In this document: positions 8,737-18,578 of the stretch, one piece after another
Position numbering within the stretch: position 1 is the first letter of the stretch
How the letters are laid out: every line of letters begins with the position of its first letter
Source: Bacillota bacterium
GTDB taxonomy: Bacteria > Bacillota > Clostridia > Lachnospirales > Lachnospiraceae
Length of the DNA stretch: 64,000 nucleotides
NCBI GenBank assembly: GCA_902363515.1
Contig: CABJAN010000016.1
Location: forward strand, 13,058 to 77,057
Reading direction: 5' to 3'
Position numbers and translations under genes: made by a program
The notes under the pieces: generated by a model
Databases searched by the model: none
What the model was told of the DNA's origin: nothing
What the model saw: the letters and a program-made list of their open reading frames with translations, nothing else

Positions 8737-9942
8737 TTATTTATCCTCGATATCTATCTTGAGTTTATCAGAAATGTTTTGGATAACTTCATCAAACTCC
8801 GCTCTTGTCTCAGCACAAATAATATAATATCCAATCCTTACAGAGTCACTCTCCGGCTGATGAATATAATCTCCAACTGAGAAATTAAGTTTATAGCTCT
8901 TTATTCTTGTTTCGCTTAAAAGATATTCTTCTCCATGTATTTTCTTTACTACGCCTCCTTCACAAGGCAAATCAAGAAATTTTAAAATAGCCGTTCGGTC
9001 ATTGTCTATATTGGTTTCCAATTTGCAGCTGTAATTATTATCAATTGTCTTTTTAATAAGATAATCATAATTATCAATGTCTGCCATAAATGGAGCTATA
9101 ATTGCAGAAATAAGATTCCCTCCACCTCTGGCAGCCATTTCAATCAAATAATATTTTCCATCTTGATATTTATATTCTACATGAGTCAAACCAAAAGGTA
9201 ATCCTGTAGCATTAAGCAATTCATCATTTGTTTTTCTAAGAAGATCATAATCAAATTTTGAGTTGTTCTGAGTAAAAAACAGAGATTTAGCAATATTATT
9301 ATTGTGTTGATAATGTTCCTTTTCTGAAATAGCCAACGTAATATGTCCGCTTTCTGTCATAATTCCATCCACAGTAAACTCTGTTCCTTCTATATATTTC
9401 TCCACTAAAACAGCTTTTGAATTTCTCGAAAATGTAAGGGTTTCATTAAATTTTTCAAGAATATCTGCTTCTGAATTCACTGTAAACACACCATGACTTG
9501 AATTGCTATCTAGCGGTTTCATAATTACTTTTGGACCATACTCAGTGTAAAATGCTAGTGCTTCGGATATCGTCGTGCAACGACAATAAGGAATAGCATT
9601 AATATCATGTTCTCTACAAAATTCTCTCATAAGAAATTTATTCGTAAATAAGTCTGCCATATCTACTGAAATACAATTTGCCCCGATTTCCTTATTAATC
9701 TTAGCTATCACATCCGTGGCAATATCACATTCATCCGACATAACGACATCAATTTTTTCTTTTTTACAATAAGGTATAATCCTATCGTATGCAAAAATAT
9801 CTGTTTCTAAAAAATGATCTGCATGTTCATAAACACCTTCATTTTTAACAGGATTAGCCAGATACAACTCATGTCCTAATGCTTTAATTTTTTTCATTAA
9901 TGGAACTTGCCATATCGTTCCAGGTAAAACCATAATTTTCAT
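8737..9942 (-). CDS. ATP-grasp domain carboxylate-amine ligase
   Basis: The N-terminal 100 residues form a Rossmann-like pre-ATP-grasp domain (MVLPGTIWQVPLMKKIKALG, SDECDIATDVIAK). The ATP-grasp core follows: K142 in VIMKPLDSNSSHGV, E181 in VEKYIEGTEFTVDG, and the metal and catalytic block YYLIEMAARGGGN with E268 and R272. The last 120 residues are a C-terminal domain of the CarB/PurK-like type. Such enzymes activate a carboxylate as acyl-phosphate and join it to an amine. It is the first gene of the modifying cassette after the flippase and has AGAGG before its ATG. It is intact, unlike the second ATP-grasp gene downstream. Confidence 0.85.
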   Translation of the reverse strand: MKIMVLPGTIWQVPLMKKIKALGHELYLANPVKNEGVYEHADHFLETDIFAYDRIIPYCKKEKIDVVMSDECDIATDVIAKINKEIGANCISVDMADLFTNKFLMREFCREHDINAIPYCRCTTISEALAFYTEYGPKVIMKPLDSNSSHGVFTVNSEADILEKFNETLTFSRNSKAVLVEKYIEGTEFTVDGIMTESGHITLAISEKEHYQHNNNIAKSLFFTQNNSKFDYDLLRKTNDELLNATGLPFGLTHVEYKYQDGKYYLIEMAARGGGNLISAIIAPFMADIDNYDYLIKKTIDNNYSCKLETNIDNDRTAILKFLDLPCEGGVVKKIHGEEYLLSETRIKSYKLNFSVGDYIHQPESDSVRIGYYIICAETRAEFDEVIQNISDKLKIDIEDK

Positions 9943-9983
9943 ATAAAAACCTCTCTATCTATATACTTTATATTTTCTATCTA

Positions 9984-11435
9984 TCAACCTTTTCTATGTC
10001 GATAGATATTCAGAAACATTGATTTAATGTACAAATAGGATTCCACTTTCATTAAAGCTGAACATCCCAAATATACAATCACGCCTACAATCACTTGCAA
10101 AAGGAGCATACTATAGGGATTTAAAGACAGATGCTCTATTGTTAGAACAACTAGCCCCATCACTACCGCAAGCCCTATATTCGGTAAGATATCTCGGATT
10201 TGTTCTAAATATCCATAACATAATAACCTTCTATTCGGCCATGAATTAATAACCTGGCTCAAAACACTTGTTATAAGTAAACTATAGGCCATTGCCTTAA
10301 CACTAATTGGTATTGTTATCAATAATGCCACTATTCCTACAATTTTCTTCATAATTTCCAATTTCAAAAACAAATCGCTTCTTCCCATTGCTTTAATTGC
10401 ATTTAGATTCGCTGTATGAATGGGATAAAAAATATATGTAATACAAAAAATCCTCATATAGGGAACACAAAATAGCCATTTATCTGTCAAAAGTATGCTG
10501 ATAATAGAATTAGCACAAACAGCTAATCCTATCATCAATGATGCCATAACATATGTACTTGTTTTTATTGCACGGCGAGTCATATTTTTTACGCGTTCTC
10601 TATCATCCTGTGCATTCGACATTGTAGGCAGCAATACACTATCAATAGATGTATTGATATTAACTGCAATTAAATTGGGAAGCTGCTGTCCTTTATTATA
10701 AAAAGCCAACTCCACTGTCGAATAAAACTTTCCTATCAATAAATTCCTCAAATTACTATAAACTGTATCAAGCAATGCCGATATTAATAATTTCCATCCA
10801 AAAGAAATTAAACTTTTCAATCGAGTCCATGAGAACATCCATTTAGGATGCCAGTCTACAGTCAACCACAAAACCAATGTATCAATAAACAAATTTGATA
10901 ATTTTTGTGCCACCAGAGCCCAAACTCCATATCCATTCATTGCCATTGCTATTCCAATTACTGCTGAAACAATGGTTCCACCCAAAGTTGCAAAAAAGAA
11001 TTTTTTAAACTGCATTGTCTTTGAAACATATGCTTGTTGTACATTTTTCAACCCAGAAATAACTACAGTTAAACACAATACTCTGATAATCGCAGTTAAA
11101 GATAAATCATTATAAAATTTGGCAATACACGGCGCATAGAAAAAAAGAATTCCATATAAGCCAATACAACAAAATAAATTAAAGAAAAATACAGACGAAA
11201 AATCCAAATCATCCGCATCTTTTTTTTGTATCAAAGCATTTCCTAGTCCACTATCAACAAAAACCTGTAAAATTTGTGCAAAAACTAAAACTAATGTGAT
11301 TGTTCCATATGCTTCAGGTGCAATAATTCGAGCCAATACAACCGATACAACAAACTGCACAAGCTGTGCACCTATCCTTTCCATAAAACGCCAGATTAAA
11401 TTATATATAACTATTTGCTTATTAACTTTCATCAT
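9984..11435 (-). CDS. Wzx-type oligosaccharide flippase (MOP superfamily)
   Basis: The protein of 483 residues is almost wholly hydrophobic, with about 12-14 predicted membrane segments. The N-terminal pattern WRFMERIGAQLVQFVVSVVLARIIAPEAYGTITL is typical of the polysaccharide transporter family. It should move lipid-linked repeat units across the membrane before polymerisation by Wzy. The ATG overlaps the stop codon of the preceding GT2 gene (ATGA), with AAGGAG just upstream; a second ATG directly follows and is equally possible. Confidence 0.9.
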   Translation of the reverse strand: MMKVNKQIVIYNLIWRFMERIGAQLVQFVVSVVLARIIAPEAYGTITLVLVFAQILQVFVDSGLGNALIQKKDADDLDFSSVFFFNLFCCIGLYGILFFYAPCIAKFYNDLSLTAIIRVLCLTVVISGLKNVQQAYVSKTMQFKKFFFATLGGTIVSAVIGIAMAMNGYGVWALVAQKLSNLFIDTLVLWLTVDWHPKWMFSWTRLKSLISFGWKLLISALLDTVYSNLRNLLIGKFYSTVELAFYNKGQQLPNLIAVNINTSIDSVLLPTMSNAQDDRERVKNMTRRAIKTSTYVMASLMIGLAVCANSIISILLTDKWLFCVPYMRIFCITYIFYPIHTANLNAIKAMGRSDLFLKLEIMKKIVGIVALLITIPISVKAMAYSLLITSVLSQVINSWPNRRLLCYGYLEQIRDILPNIGLAVVMGLVVLTIEHLSLNPYSMLLLQVIVGVIVYLGCSALMKVESYLYIKSMFLNIYRHRKG

Positions 11436-12361
11436 TTCTCCTTATTTATTTTTAATACCATGCGCTTATTAAAAAAACCAATCAAAACCAAACACTTATG
11501 ATGTAATTTTATATATTTTCTAAAGATTTGTCCAAAACTATAATATCCGTCTTTTAAAGCTCTAACTAAAATATCAAAGTACATTATTTCTGCACATTTC
11601 ATTCCGGCACTATTTCTTATTTTATAGGCATACTGTAACAGTTCTTCATGCCAATGTAAGTCTCTAACTATATCATATTTAAAATTCGCGCTGAAACTGC
11701 TGCCTCCTTTTCTTACATGCCTATACGCACTCATTTTTTCCTGAATACAATATATCTTTCCGTGTGTAATCAAAGCAAAAGCTCTCAATTTATCTCCTGG
11801 CACTAATCCCTTTTCTAATAGAGACGTATCAAATAAATTTTCTTTTACATAATTTCGATGCATAACTGTAGCTGTCTGTCCTGGCAATACATTATAAAAA
11901 AATTCTTTAATAGAATATTCAGTTAGCTTACATTCGGGATAACTCTCATTTATCTCTTTATTATTTTCATCAACAACAACACAATTATGTGCAACTGCTA
12001 TATAGTCTGGATGTTTTTCCAAAAATTCAATTTGATGTTCAATTTTATTCTCTGATATCCAATAATCGTCTCCCTCTAACACGATAACATACTTACCTTT
12101 ACATCTAAGAAGCAAGTCTCTAGCGTTTGTTATTGAACTTTTATTCATATTCTCTTTGCGATAGAACATATGAAACACTCCAGGATGTTCTTTCTCATAT
12201 TCCTTTAACAATTTTCTTGTATTATCAGGTGACGCATCCTCTCCAACCAAAACTTCATATTTATATTTTGTTTTCTGCCTTCGTATACTTTCTAATGCCT
12301 GAATGATATATTTTTCATGTCCATATGTAGGAACTACTATACTCAACATTATCTCTTCCAT
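11432..12361 (-). CDS. family 2 glycosyltransferase
   Basis: The GT-A fold start LSIVVPTYGHEKYIIQALESI is followed by GEDASPDNT and the metal-binding acidic motif VLEGDDYW near residue 100. The C-terminal half is basic and without clear membrane segments. It should add one sugar to the lipid-linked repeat unit at the inner face of the membrane. The ATG at 12361 is chosen because GAGGAG lies about 9 bases upstream; an in-frame GTG at 12379 would lie inside that ribosome site. A 110-base spacer with a strong hairpin separates it from wzy upstream. Confidence 0.88.
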   Translation of the reverse strand: MEEIMLSIVVPTYGHEKYIIQALESIRRQKTKYKYEVLVGEDASPDNTRKLLKEYEKEHPGVFHMFYRKENMNKSSITNARDLLLRCKGKYVIVLEGDDYWISENKIEHQIEFLEKHPDYIAVAHNCVVVDENNKEINESYPECKLTEYSIKEFFYNVLPGQTATVMHRNYVKENLFDTSLLEKGLVPGDKLRAFALITHGKIYCIQEKMSAYRHVRKGGSSFSANFKYDIVRDLHWHEELLQYAYKIRNSAGMKCAEIMYFDILVRALKDGYYSFGQIFRKYIKLHHKCLVLIGFFNKRMVLKINKEK

Positions 12362-12383
12362 TATGATAATTCTCCTCACTCAT

Positions 12384-12426
12384 AATTGACTACAAAATAT
12401 TCTACTTAAATATCTTGTAGTCAATT
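12384..12426 (-). repeat. 12-bp inverted repeat between wzy and the next glycosyltransferase
   Basis: The arms AATTGACTACAA and TTGTAGTCAATT pair perfectly across a 19-base A+T-rich loop. It lies in the longest spacer between the enzyme genes of the operon. There is no T-run after it on the minus strand, so a simple terminator is unlikely. It could protect or process the mRNA, or be a protein-binding site. Confidence 0.7.
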
Positions 12427-12472
12427 GTTATCATTAATAAAAATTATAGTTTTCATATCCCGCACTAACACA

Positions 12473-13822
12473 TTATTCTACACTTTCCCTTAAGAATGCA
12501 TATTCTATGCCAAAAATTGCCATCATAAACGGAAATGTTTGCAATTGATCTAGATACCATAAGCTGATAAAGTAGCAAATAATAGATATTGATATTACTG
12601 CCATAAACGCACTTTTTCTCCGTATCCAGTTCTTTATTGATTGAATTAAAAAACTTCCTGACATTAATAACCATGTAATAACTCCTGGCCATGCATATGT
12701 TATATATTGACCCACATAGAAATTATCTATCGATTGTATACGATAGCCTTCAACATACATGCCAAATTTATAATTGCCACCTCGTCCCAAAAGAGGATTC
12801 AACCAGTCCCCCAAGATTGTATGTTTCCATAACAACTCGCGATAGTAAGAACTATTATACAGTGTTGTTGCATCAGCACCATATTTAACTGCATAATTAG
12901 TATTTAACACCTCGTCTATCGCACTAAAAAAAGTACGTAACAAACTTTGAATGAAGCTTGTATCTTTCAAACAGTATATTAACATAACCGTCACAGGAAT
13001 AATAACTATCATTACTTTAATGAAATTGTAAAACTGATTCCTAGATAAATTTATAAGACATAAAAAGAAACCCAAAAGTAAAGTTCCAATTGTTAATCGT
13101 GAACCTGTCATAAATATATTAAATACCATCAAAATTAAGAGTCCTCTATTTTTCCAAAAATCAATCCTCCTATTTTTCCAGTCATAACACATTAATGGAA
13201 ATAGTATCATTAAATACATTGCATACCCATTAGCAACTGTACAATTCCCCATAATTCTTACAGTTCCAAATCTACTAGTCGTTGACACTTTGCCTAATGT
13301 ATCCAATATAGCAAAAGGTGGAGTTCCTGTTATCATTTGTAATGGGCTTATCAAGCAAAGTATCCAAGTAAAAGCCTTAATCCTATTTAAAAATGCTATT
13401 AGTCCATACTCATATTTAACTAAAAACGTCACACAAAAAAGCACCACAACCCCATTCATAATCCAATAAAAAATAGTTCCAATTGAAGGATGTATTAAAT
13501 TCGTATACACTACGACCATCAAATACGTAGCAATCCAAATTTTATTAGGGCATTCTGCAATAAGATCAAAAAATAGTCTTCTCAATTTACTATTTTTACA
13601 AATACAACAAAGTAAAAGTACTTCAAAAAATCTCAATCCTGTCAAATCAAAGAATCCAAGACGAATACCAAAGTAACTTGGCAACACAAAAAGACTAAAC
13701 AAAAACCAATCTGCAATACCATGATAACTCAATTTAAATCCTGGAAGTATCAATCTACGTAATATTCTTCTAGGATAATTATTATACATATTCTCTTTAT
13801 ACACTCTCATCTTCAAGCCCAT
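12473..13822 (-). CDS. Wzy-type polysaccharide polymerase (O-antigen ligase/polymerase family)
   Basis: The protein has about 450 residues and roughly 10-12 membrane segments with a large outer loop around residues 285-370 (DEVLNTNYAVKYGADATTLYN...GRGGNYKFG). This is the expected layout of Wzy polymerases. Sequence conservation in this family is low, so the call rests on topology and on its place between the acyltransferase and flippase genes. The ATG at 13822 has GGAAGG upstream. A longer form from a TTG at 13849 would overlap the acyltransferase stop codon and is less likely. Confidence 0.82.
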   Translation of the reverse strand: MGLKMRVYKENMYNNYPRRILRRLILPGFKLSYHGIADWFLFSLFVLPSYFGIRLGFFDLTGLRFFEVLLLCCICKNSKLRRLFFDLIAECPNKIWIATYLMVVVYTNLIHPSIGTIFYWIMNGVVVLFCVTFLVKYEYGLIAFLNRIKAFTWILCLISPLQMITGTPPFAILDTLGKVSTTSRFGTVRIMGNCTVANGYAMYLMILFPLMCYDWKNRRIDFWKNRGLLILMVFNIFMTGSRLTIGTLLLGFFLCLINLSRNQFYNFIKVMIVIIPVTVMLIYCLKDTSFIQSLLRTFFSAIDEVLNTNYAVKYGADATTLYNSSYYRELLWKHTILGDWLNPLLGRGGNYKFGMYVEGYRIQSIDNFYVGQYITYAWPGVITWLLMSGSFLIQSIKNWIRRKSAFMAVISISIICYFISLWYLDQLQTFPFMMAIFGIEYAFLRESVE

Positions 13823-13835
13823 AGACCTTCCGTTA

Positions 13836-14402
13836 TTATCTTTTATCAAAACTTTCCCATTCCTGCTGTGCTCGATCTATTCCTCTAAGATCCGAATATT
13901 TACCATCTTTTCTTTTACATGCTTCCTCTAATCTCTTTTTTACTATATCATCAAATTTACCGATTACCTTCGCTGGAACACCTCCAACAATACTACCTTC
14001 TGGAACATCTTTCGTGACAACACTTCCAGCTGCAATAATTGCATTTGGGCCAATTTTCACATCTGATAATATAATACTACCTAGTCCGATGAAAACATTA
14101 TCCATAACTTCTATACACCCAATATGCTCATAATCTTGCCTTTTATCAAGATTACGAAGTACTAAATATATAACATCATGATTTACAAATGTTACATCAG
14201 CTGCCACTGCTACATTATCATGAAATCGAATAAATTTAGGATCAGCCGGAAGTTTTCTAGGTTGAAAAAAGAAATTATCTCCCACTCCTGCAAAAACATT
14301 ATGCTTCTTAATATATTTAACTCGCTGTTTTTGCATGGGCAAACAATAAAAATACAACTTTCTTACTAAATCCTTTATATCTCTAGTCAAACGTAATTTC
14401 AT
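13836..14402 (-). CDS. hexapeptide-repeat (left-handed beta-helix) acyltransferase
   Basis: The C-terminal half holds hexapeptide repeats of the [LIV]-G-x4 type: VFIGLGSIILSDVKIGPNAIIAAGSVVTKDVPEGSIVGGVPAKVIGKF. This is the ending typical of CatB/WbbJ-like O-acetyltransferases, and N-H-D near residue 75 contains the likely catalytic histidine. It should add acetyl (or another acyl group) to a sugar of the repeat unit. At 188 residues it is normal in length. Its start overlaps the end of the GT2 gene by 4 bases. Confidence 0.87.
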   Translation of the reverse strand: MKLRLTRDIKDLVRKLYFYCLPMQKQRVKYIKKHNVFAGVGDNFFFQPRKLPADPKFIRFHDNVAVAADVTFVNHDVIYLVLRNLDKRQDYEHIGCIEVMDNVFIGLGSIILSDVKIGPNAIIAAGSVVTKDVPEGSIVGGVPAKVIGKFDDIVKKRLEEACKRKDGKYSDLRGIDRAQQEWESFDKR

Positions 14403-15343
14403 ACCTCTCTCCTTACTTTAGACTTTATCACAATAAGTAACTCTACAAATATAGACATTTTTTTCTGATAAAGCCTTATATATTTTAATAATTTAATACT
14501 ATTTATAAACTTCCCTTTTCCGACTAATTCTTTTCTTAATAACATCATTTCATAATGCTGTTTTAATATTTTCTGCTGTTTATATGAAATTTTATTTTCT
14601 TCCGCACACACTATCGTCTGCTCTGCTGCATTGCTCATATGCTGAAACAACTTCACTCTCCTATCAATTGTATGATACTTGCCGAATGTTGCAGTATTAT
14701 TTCCATGTAAGCGATGCTTTACCAAATTTAAGTGCAGTAAATAACACCCATCTGCACATTGCGCTAATTTCCAACATCGATCATCCTGTGCCCAACCTGG
14801 AAACCAATATGGCTGCATCCATTCACGAAATTCTTTTCTCATACACATACAACACCCCAACGCACCAATATAAATATTTTCTTTTGATAATTGAATCTTT
14901 TCTATACTTCCGTTATTCGGCATACGTTTTAACACAGATTTGGGTGGTACTGGAGCCTGCTCCCCTGTTACGAAAGGTTCATAATCACTGCACAGCAATT
15001 TGCAATCGGTATATTCATCCATTTTATCTAGCATAATTTGAATTTTTTCATTTTCCCAAATATCATCCTGATCAGAGAAAAATATATAATCCCCCTTTGC
15101 CAGATTTAAAGCTTTATTAAAATTCTCTGCGAATCCTAAGTTCTCCGAATTTTCATAAAGTTTTATCTCTCGGATTTTTTTTCTTGATATATATTCGGTA
15201 ATCACACCTACTGTTCTGTCTGTTGACTTATCATCACATATAATAATTTCATCTACTGGATAGCTTTGATTTATAATGGAATCTAATTGTTCAACGATAT
15301 ACTCTTCCCCATTATAAGTTGCCATTACAACTGATACTTTCAT
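14399..15343 (-). CDS. family 2 glycosyltransferase (rhamnosyltransferase-like)
   Basis: The N terminus KVSVVMATYNGEEYIVEQLDSI, the CDDKSTDRT block and the acidic motif FFSDQDDIW near residue 94 are typical of GT2 enzymes, the last being common in the WsaF/rhamnosyl branch. WAQDDRCW near residue 185 is a second conserved acidic block. It overlaps both neighbours by 4 bases, so translation is coupled. The donor sugar cannot be fixed from sequence alone. Confidence 0.88.
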   Translation of the reverse strand: MKVSVVMATYNGEEYIVEQLDSIINQSYPVDEIIICDDKSTDRTVGVITEYISRKKIREIKLYENSENLGFAENFNKALNLAKGDYIFFSDQDDIWENEKIQIMLDKMDEYTDCKLLCSDYEPFVTGEQAPVPPKSVLKRMPNNGSIEKIQLSKENIYIGALGCCMCMRKEFREWMQPYWFPGWAQDDRCWKLAQCADGCYLLHLNLVKHRLHGNNTATFGKYHTIDRRVKLFQHMSNAAEQTIVCAEENKISYKQQKILKQHYEMMLLRKELVGKGKFINSIKLLKYIRLYQKKMSIFVELLIVIKSKVRREV

Positions 15344-16341
15344 TCATAACTCTTCCTCATTTTATTTTTTAATCTCAGTATAAAAATATAAGCTCCCACG
15401 TTCCAGATATTTAGCATCCTTAAAATTCTATTTTTTCCTCCGCCTTTAAAATATCTGTTACCTACATAATTAGGATAATTTTTTTTCAAATACTTAAACG
15501 TTTTTTGAATCAGTTCTTTACGCTCCTTAGAATCTTTCACTCTACTAATTCGTTCCATAGAACTTCCCAAGAGTATCCTTACACAGAAGTACTCTTTTTC
15601 TTTCTCATAGAATGTATTCCACCCATTATTTTTATACCAATTCTCAATATCCTGAATCACCGGAAATATTTGAGCGACTCTCTCAGCAGAAATTGTTGTT
15701 GTTGTTGAATTTTCCCTTCTTAAACGGAAGGCTAAGGCTTCTTCGATACAGGCGACATTATGGATGTACGGAATTAGATTTAAATAAAACGCTGTATCTT
15801 CATAGATTACCCCTTCAGGGAATTTCACTCCAGACTGCTGTACAATTTCTGTTTTATATAGATGTAGAAAAGGAGATACCAGTGCATTAAAAAACATATC
15901 TTTTGAGTCTGCACAAATAGCAGATGCAACATATGGTTTTAAAATAACCATCTCCCCATTTTTCATATACATATCTGTATATCCACACGCTACATAATCA
16001 GCATTTTGTTCCTTCGCTTTCTTATACATTTTTGCAAACATTTCTGGTTTCACATAATCATCTGAATCTAAAAAACCTATGTACTCACCAGTACATTTAT
16101 TAATTGCCAAATTTCTTGCACTTGCCTGTCCACCATTCTCTTTATGAAACACTTTGACTTTCTGAGGATACTTCTCAGCATAGTTATTCAGTATTTCTCC
16201 GCTTTGATCCGTAGACCCATCATTTACTGCAATCACTTCTATATCCTGTAAAGTCTGATTCACCAGAGAATCCAGGCATTTTTTTAAATACTTTTCCGCA
16301 TTATAAACAGGTACAATCACACTAACTTTTGGTTGCTTCAT
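15340..16341 (-). CDS. family 2 glycosyltransferase (EpsJ-like)
   Basis: The sequence starts VSVIVPVYNAEKYLKKCLDSLVNQTLQDIE, then AVNDGSTDQSG, ENGGQASARN and GFLDSDDYVKPEM, all hallmarks of GT2 enzymes of exopolysaccharide clusters. The DSD motif near residue 93 binds the metal and nucleotide sugar. It is 333 residues long and overlaps the genes on both sides by 4 bases. A basic patch near the C terminus (RLKNKMRKSYE) may help membrane contact. Confidence 0.9.
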   Translation of the reverse strand: MKQPKVSVIVPVYNAEKYLKKCLDSLVNQTLQDIEVIAVNDGSTDQSGEILNNYAEKYPQKVKVFHKENGGQASARNLAINKCTGEYIGFLDSDDYVKPEMFAKMYKKAKEQNADYVACGYTDMYMKNGEMVILKPYVASAICADSKDMFFNALVSPFLHLYKTEIVQQSGVKFPEGVIYEDTAFYLNLIPYIHNVACIEEALAFRLRRENSTTTTISAERVAQIFPVIQDIENWYKNNGWNTFYEKEKEYFCVRILLGSSMERISRVKDSKERKELIQKTFKYLKKNYPNYVGNRYFKGGGKNRILRMLNIWNVGAYIFILRLKNKMRKSYE

Positions 16342-16823
16342 TTTGACATCCCTTCGATAAATTCTTCTATACTGCTGATAATTCTTTGCGTATTTGACTG
16401 ATATGTTCTAAAATCCATCCAATTTATTTCTTCCAATTTTTTTCCCAGTTCGTCTAAATCATAACATGGTAAAATCAAATCCATTTCTTCAAACTGTTTC
16501 AAAATCTGTACCTGATGATTATCAACATGTTCCCCGTATTTTGAAAGTCTCGGCACAGCAATTACTTTTTTCTTCTTTTTTACTGCCCCGACAATTGCCC
16601 CCGTGCCACCGTGCGTAATTACTATACTACTTTTCTCCATACTCATCCCAAATTCTTCACGATTCAGAAATTTTTTATATTCATAATTCTGTGGCACATA
16701 ATCGCAATAGCCAATTTGCGCAAACACTTTATCTTTTAACTCACCATTTTGTATCAGTTCATCGATTTTTTTCAGTAAACGGTCAAACTGAAATTTCTGT
16801 GAACCTAATGTAACAAAAATCAT
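16338..16823 (-). CDS. Alg13-like glycosyltransferase catalytic subunit (CpsG/PssE type)
   Basis: The 161-residue protein starts MIFVTLGSQKFQFDRLLKKIDEL and has the family 28 C-terminal block IVITHGGTGAIVGAVKKKKKVIAVPRLSKYGEHVDNHQVQI. These residues bind the UDP-sugar. Alone it is half of an enzyme; the other half is encoded by the gene just upstream. The ATG at 16823 is the conserved start; an upstream in-frame start at 16865 would run into the previous gene. Together the pair usually adds the second sugar of the repeat unit. Confidence 0.88.
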   Translation of the reverse strand: MIFVTLGSQKFQFDRLLKKIDELIQNGELKDKVFAQIGYCDYVPQNYEYKKFLNREEFGMSMEKSSIVITHGGTGAIVGAVKKKKKVIAVPRLSKYGEHVDNHQVQILKQFEEMDLILPCYDLDELGKKLEEINWMDFRTYQSNTQRIISSIEEFIEGMSK

Positions 16824-16836
16824 GTTAACAATCTCC

Positions 16837-17292
16837 TTAATAAATTCCACCAAGATACTTCGCATCGGGAAATATTTCTTTCATACTCTCCCATTGGACA
16901 TAAAACTGATCTGCATATTTATAAAGATATTTACCACTCATAGTAGCAGATGTAACTTTTGCAAAAGATTCTATATAAATTAATTTCTTATTAAAGAATT
17001 TGGCAATCCTGCAAATTGGAAGCATTGCCAAAACTCCTGTACATATCACAATATCTGGACGCTCCTTAAAAAATATCCTTAAAGAAATCAGGATATTCCA
17101 AATTAGTTTTACACCGAATAATAGTTCTTTTCTATTAATCTGATCAACATAATATATTTTATTGGTTCCTGCTGTAACTTCATAATCTGTTTTCTCTGTA
17201 ATAATAAAACTGTCATATTTTTCCATCAACGGTTTAAGCATCATTAATTGTTCAAAATGCCCACCAGATGAAGCCGCAAAACATATTTTCAT
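16837..17292 (-). CDS. Alg14-like glycosyltransferase membrane subunit (CpsF/PssD type)
   Basis: The N terminus MKICFAASSGGHFEQLMMLKPLMEKY is the Alg14 glycine-rich start, and a hydrophobic segment follows near residues 65-75. The block PDIVICTGVLAMLPICRIAKFF and the ending QWESMKEIFPDAKYLGGIY are typical. This subunit anchors the catalytic Alg13-like partner at the membrane. The two genes are 13 bases apart. Length (151 residues) is normal. Confidence 0.88.
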   Translation of the reverse strand: MKICFAASSGGHFEQLMMLKPLMEKYDSFIITEKTDYEVTAGTNKIYYVDQINRKELLFGVKLIWNILISLRIFFKERPDIVICTGVLAMLPICRIAKFFNKKLIYIESFAKVTSATMSGKYLYKYADQFYVQWESMKEIFPDAKYLGGIY

Positions 17293-17305
17293 TTTCTTCT
17301 ACCTC

Positions 17306-18553
17306 TTAATCTCTTTGAAAAATATCTCTTGTATAGACCTTATCCTTAATATCATCAAGACATTCTTCATACCGATTAGCAATAATTGCATCACTAATCT
17401 TTTTAAATTTTTCCAGATCATTCAGAACCAAACTTCCAAAAAAGGTACTTCCATCTTCTAGAGTTGGCTCGTAGATTACAACAGTAGCTCCCTTTGCCTT
17501 AATACGTTTCATAACTCCCTGAATACTGCTCTGACGAAAGTTGTCACTGTTACTCTTCATTGTCAGCCGATAAACTCCTATTGTTACTGGTTTCTCTTTG
17601 ATCTTGCTATATTGATTTTCTTCTTCATATCCATAGTACCCAGCCATTTTAAGAACACGGTCAGCTATGAAATCTTTACGGGTTCTATTACTCTCCACGA
17701 TGGCAGACATCATATTTTGCGGCACATCTTCATAATTAGCAAGCAGCTGCTTGGTATCTTTGGGCAAACAATAGCCTCCGTAACCAAAAGACGGATTATT
17801 ATAATGTGTGCCAATTCTCGGATCCAGACAAACACCATTGATAATTTGTTGAGTATTTAATCCTTTCATTTCAGCATAAGTATCCAATTCATTAAAATAT
17901 GACACACGCAGTGCCAAATATGTATTTGCAAATAACTTGACTGCTTCCGCTTCCGTGAATCCCATAAACAGTGTATCTATATTTTCCTTTATTGCACCTT
18001 CTTGAAGCAAAGCAGCAAATTCATGTGCTGCCTTCACCAAACGTTCATTTCCCATATCTGTCCCCACAATAATACGACTAGGATACAAATTGTCATAAAG
18101 CGCCTTGGATTCTCTTAAAAATTCTGGGCTGAAAATAATATTTTTGCTTCCTATTTTCTCACGAATACTCTCTGTATAACCTACAGGTATTGTAGACTTA
18201 ATAACCATGATTGCATTAGGATTCACTTCCATAACTAATTTAATCACTGCTTCTACAGCAGATGTATCAAAAAAATTTTTCTGAGAATCGTAATTTGTAG
18301 GTGCTGCAATCACAACAAAATCTGCATGACTATAAGCAAATCCGGCATCTAATGTAGCTACTAAATCTAGTTTTTTCTCTGCCAAATATTTTTCAATATA
18401 TACATCTTGAATCGGGGATTTACGTTGATTAATCATTTCTACTTTTTCCGGAACGATATCTACAGCATAAACTTTGTGATTCTGACTTAACAGCGTTGCA
18501 ATTGAAAGACCAACATATCCAGTTCCAGCAACTGCAATTGTATAATTTTTCAT
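17306..18553 (-). CDS. UDP-glucose 6-dehydrogenase family (UDP-sugar dehydrogenase)
   Basis: The Rossmann start [27 protein letters not shown] at 7-33 binds NAD. Catalytic residues are visible: K206 and N210 in [12 protein letters not shown], and the nucleophile C262 in [15 protein letters not shown]. At 415 residues it is full length. It oxidises a UDP-hexose to a UDP-uronic acid, so the polymer probably contains an acidic sugar and is negatively charged. It lies 25 bases after the priming transferase gene. UDP-glucose is the most likely substrate, but UDP-hexosamine forms exist. Confidence 0.9.
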   Translation of the reverse strand: MKNYTIAVAGTGYVGLSIATLLSQNHKVYAVDIVPEKVEMINQRKSPIQDVYIEKYLAEKKLDLVATLDAGFAYSHADFVVIAAPTNYDSQKNFFDTSAVEAVIKLVMEVNPNAIMVIKSTIPVGYTESIREKIGSKNIIFSPEFLRESKALYDNLYPSRIIVGTDMGNERLVKAAHEFAALLQEGAIKENIDTLFMGFTEAEAVKLFANTYLALRVSYFNELDTYAEMKGLNTQQIINGVCLDPRIGTHYNNPSFGYGGYCLPKDTKQLLANYEDVPQNMMSAIVESNRTRKDFIADRVLKMAGYYGYEEENQYSKIKEKPVTIGVYRLTMKSNSDNFRQSSIQGVMKRIKAKGATVVIYEPTLEDGSTFFGSLVLNDLEKFKKISDAIIANRYEECLDDIKDKVYTRDIFQRD

Positions 18554-18578
18554 AACTTCAACTCCTCATATATATCCT

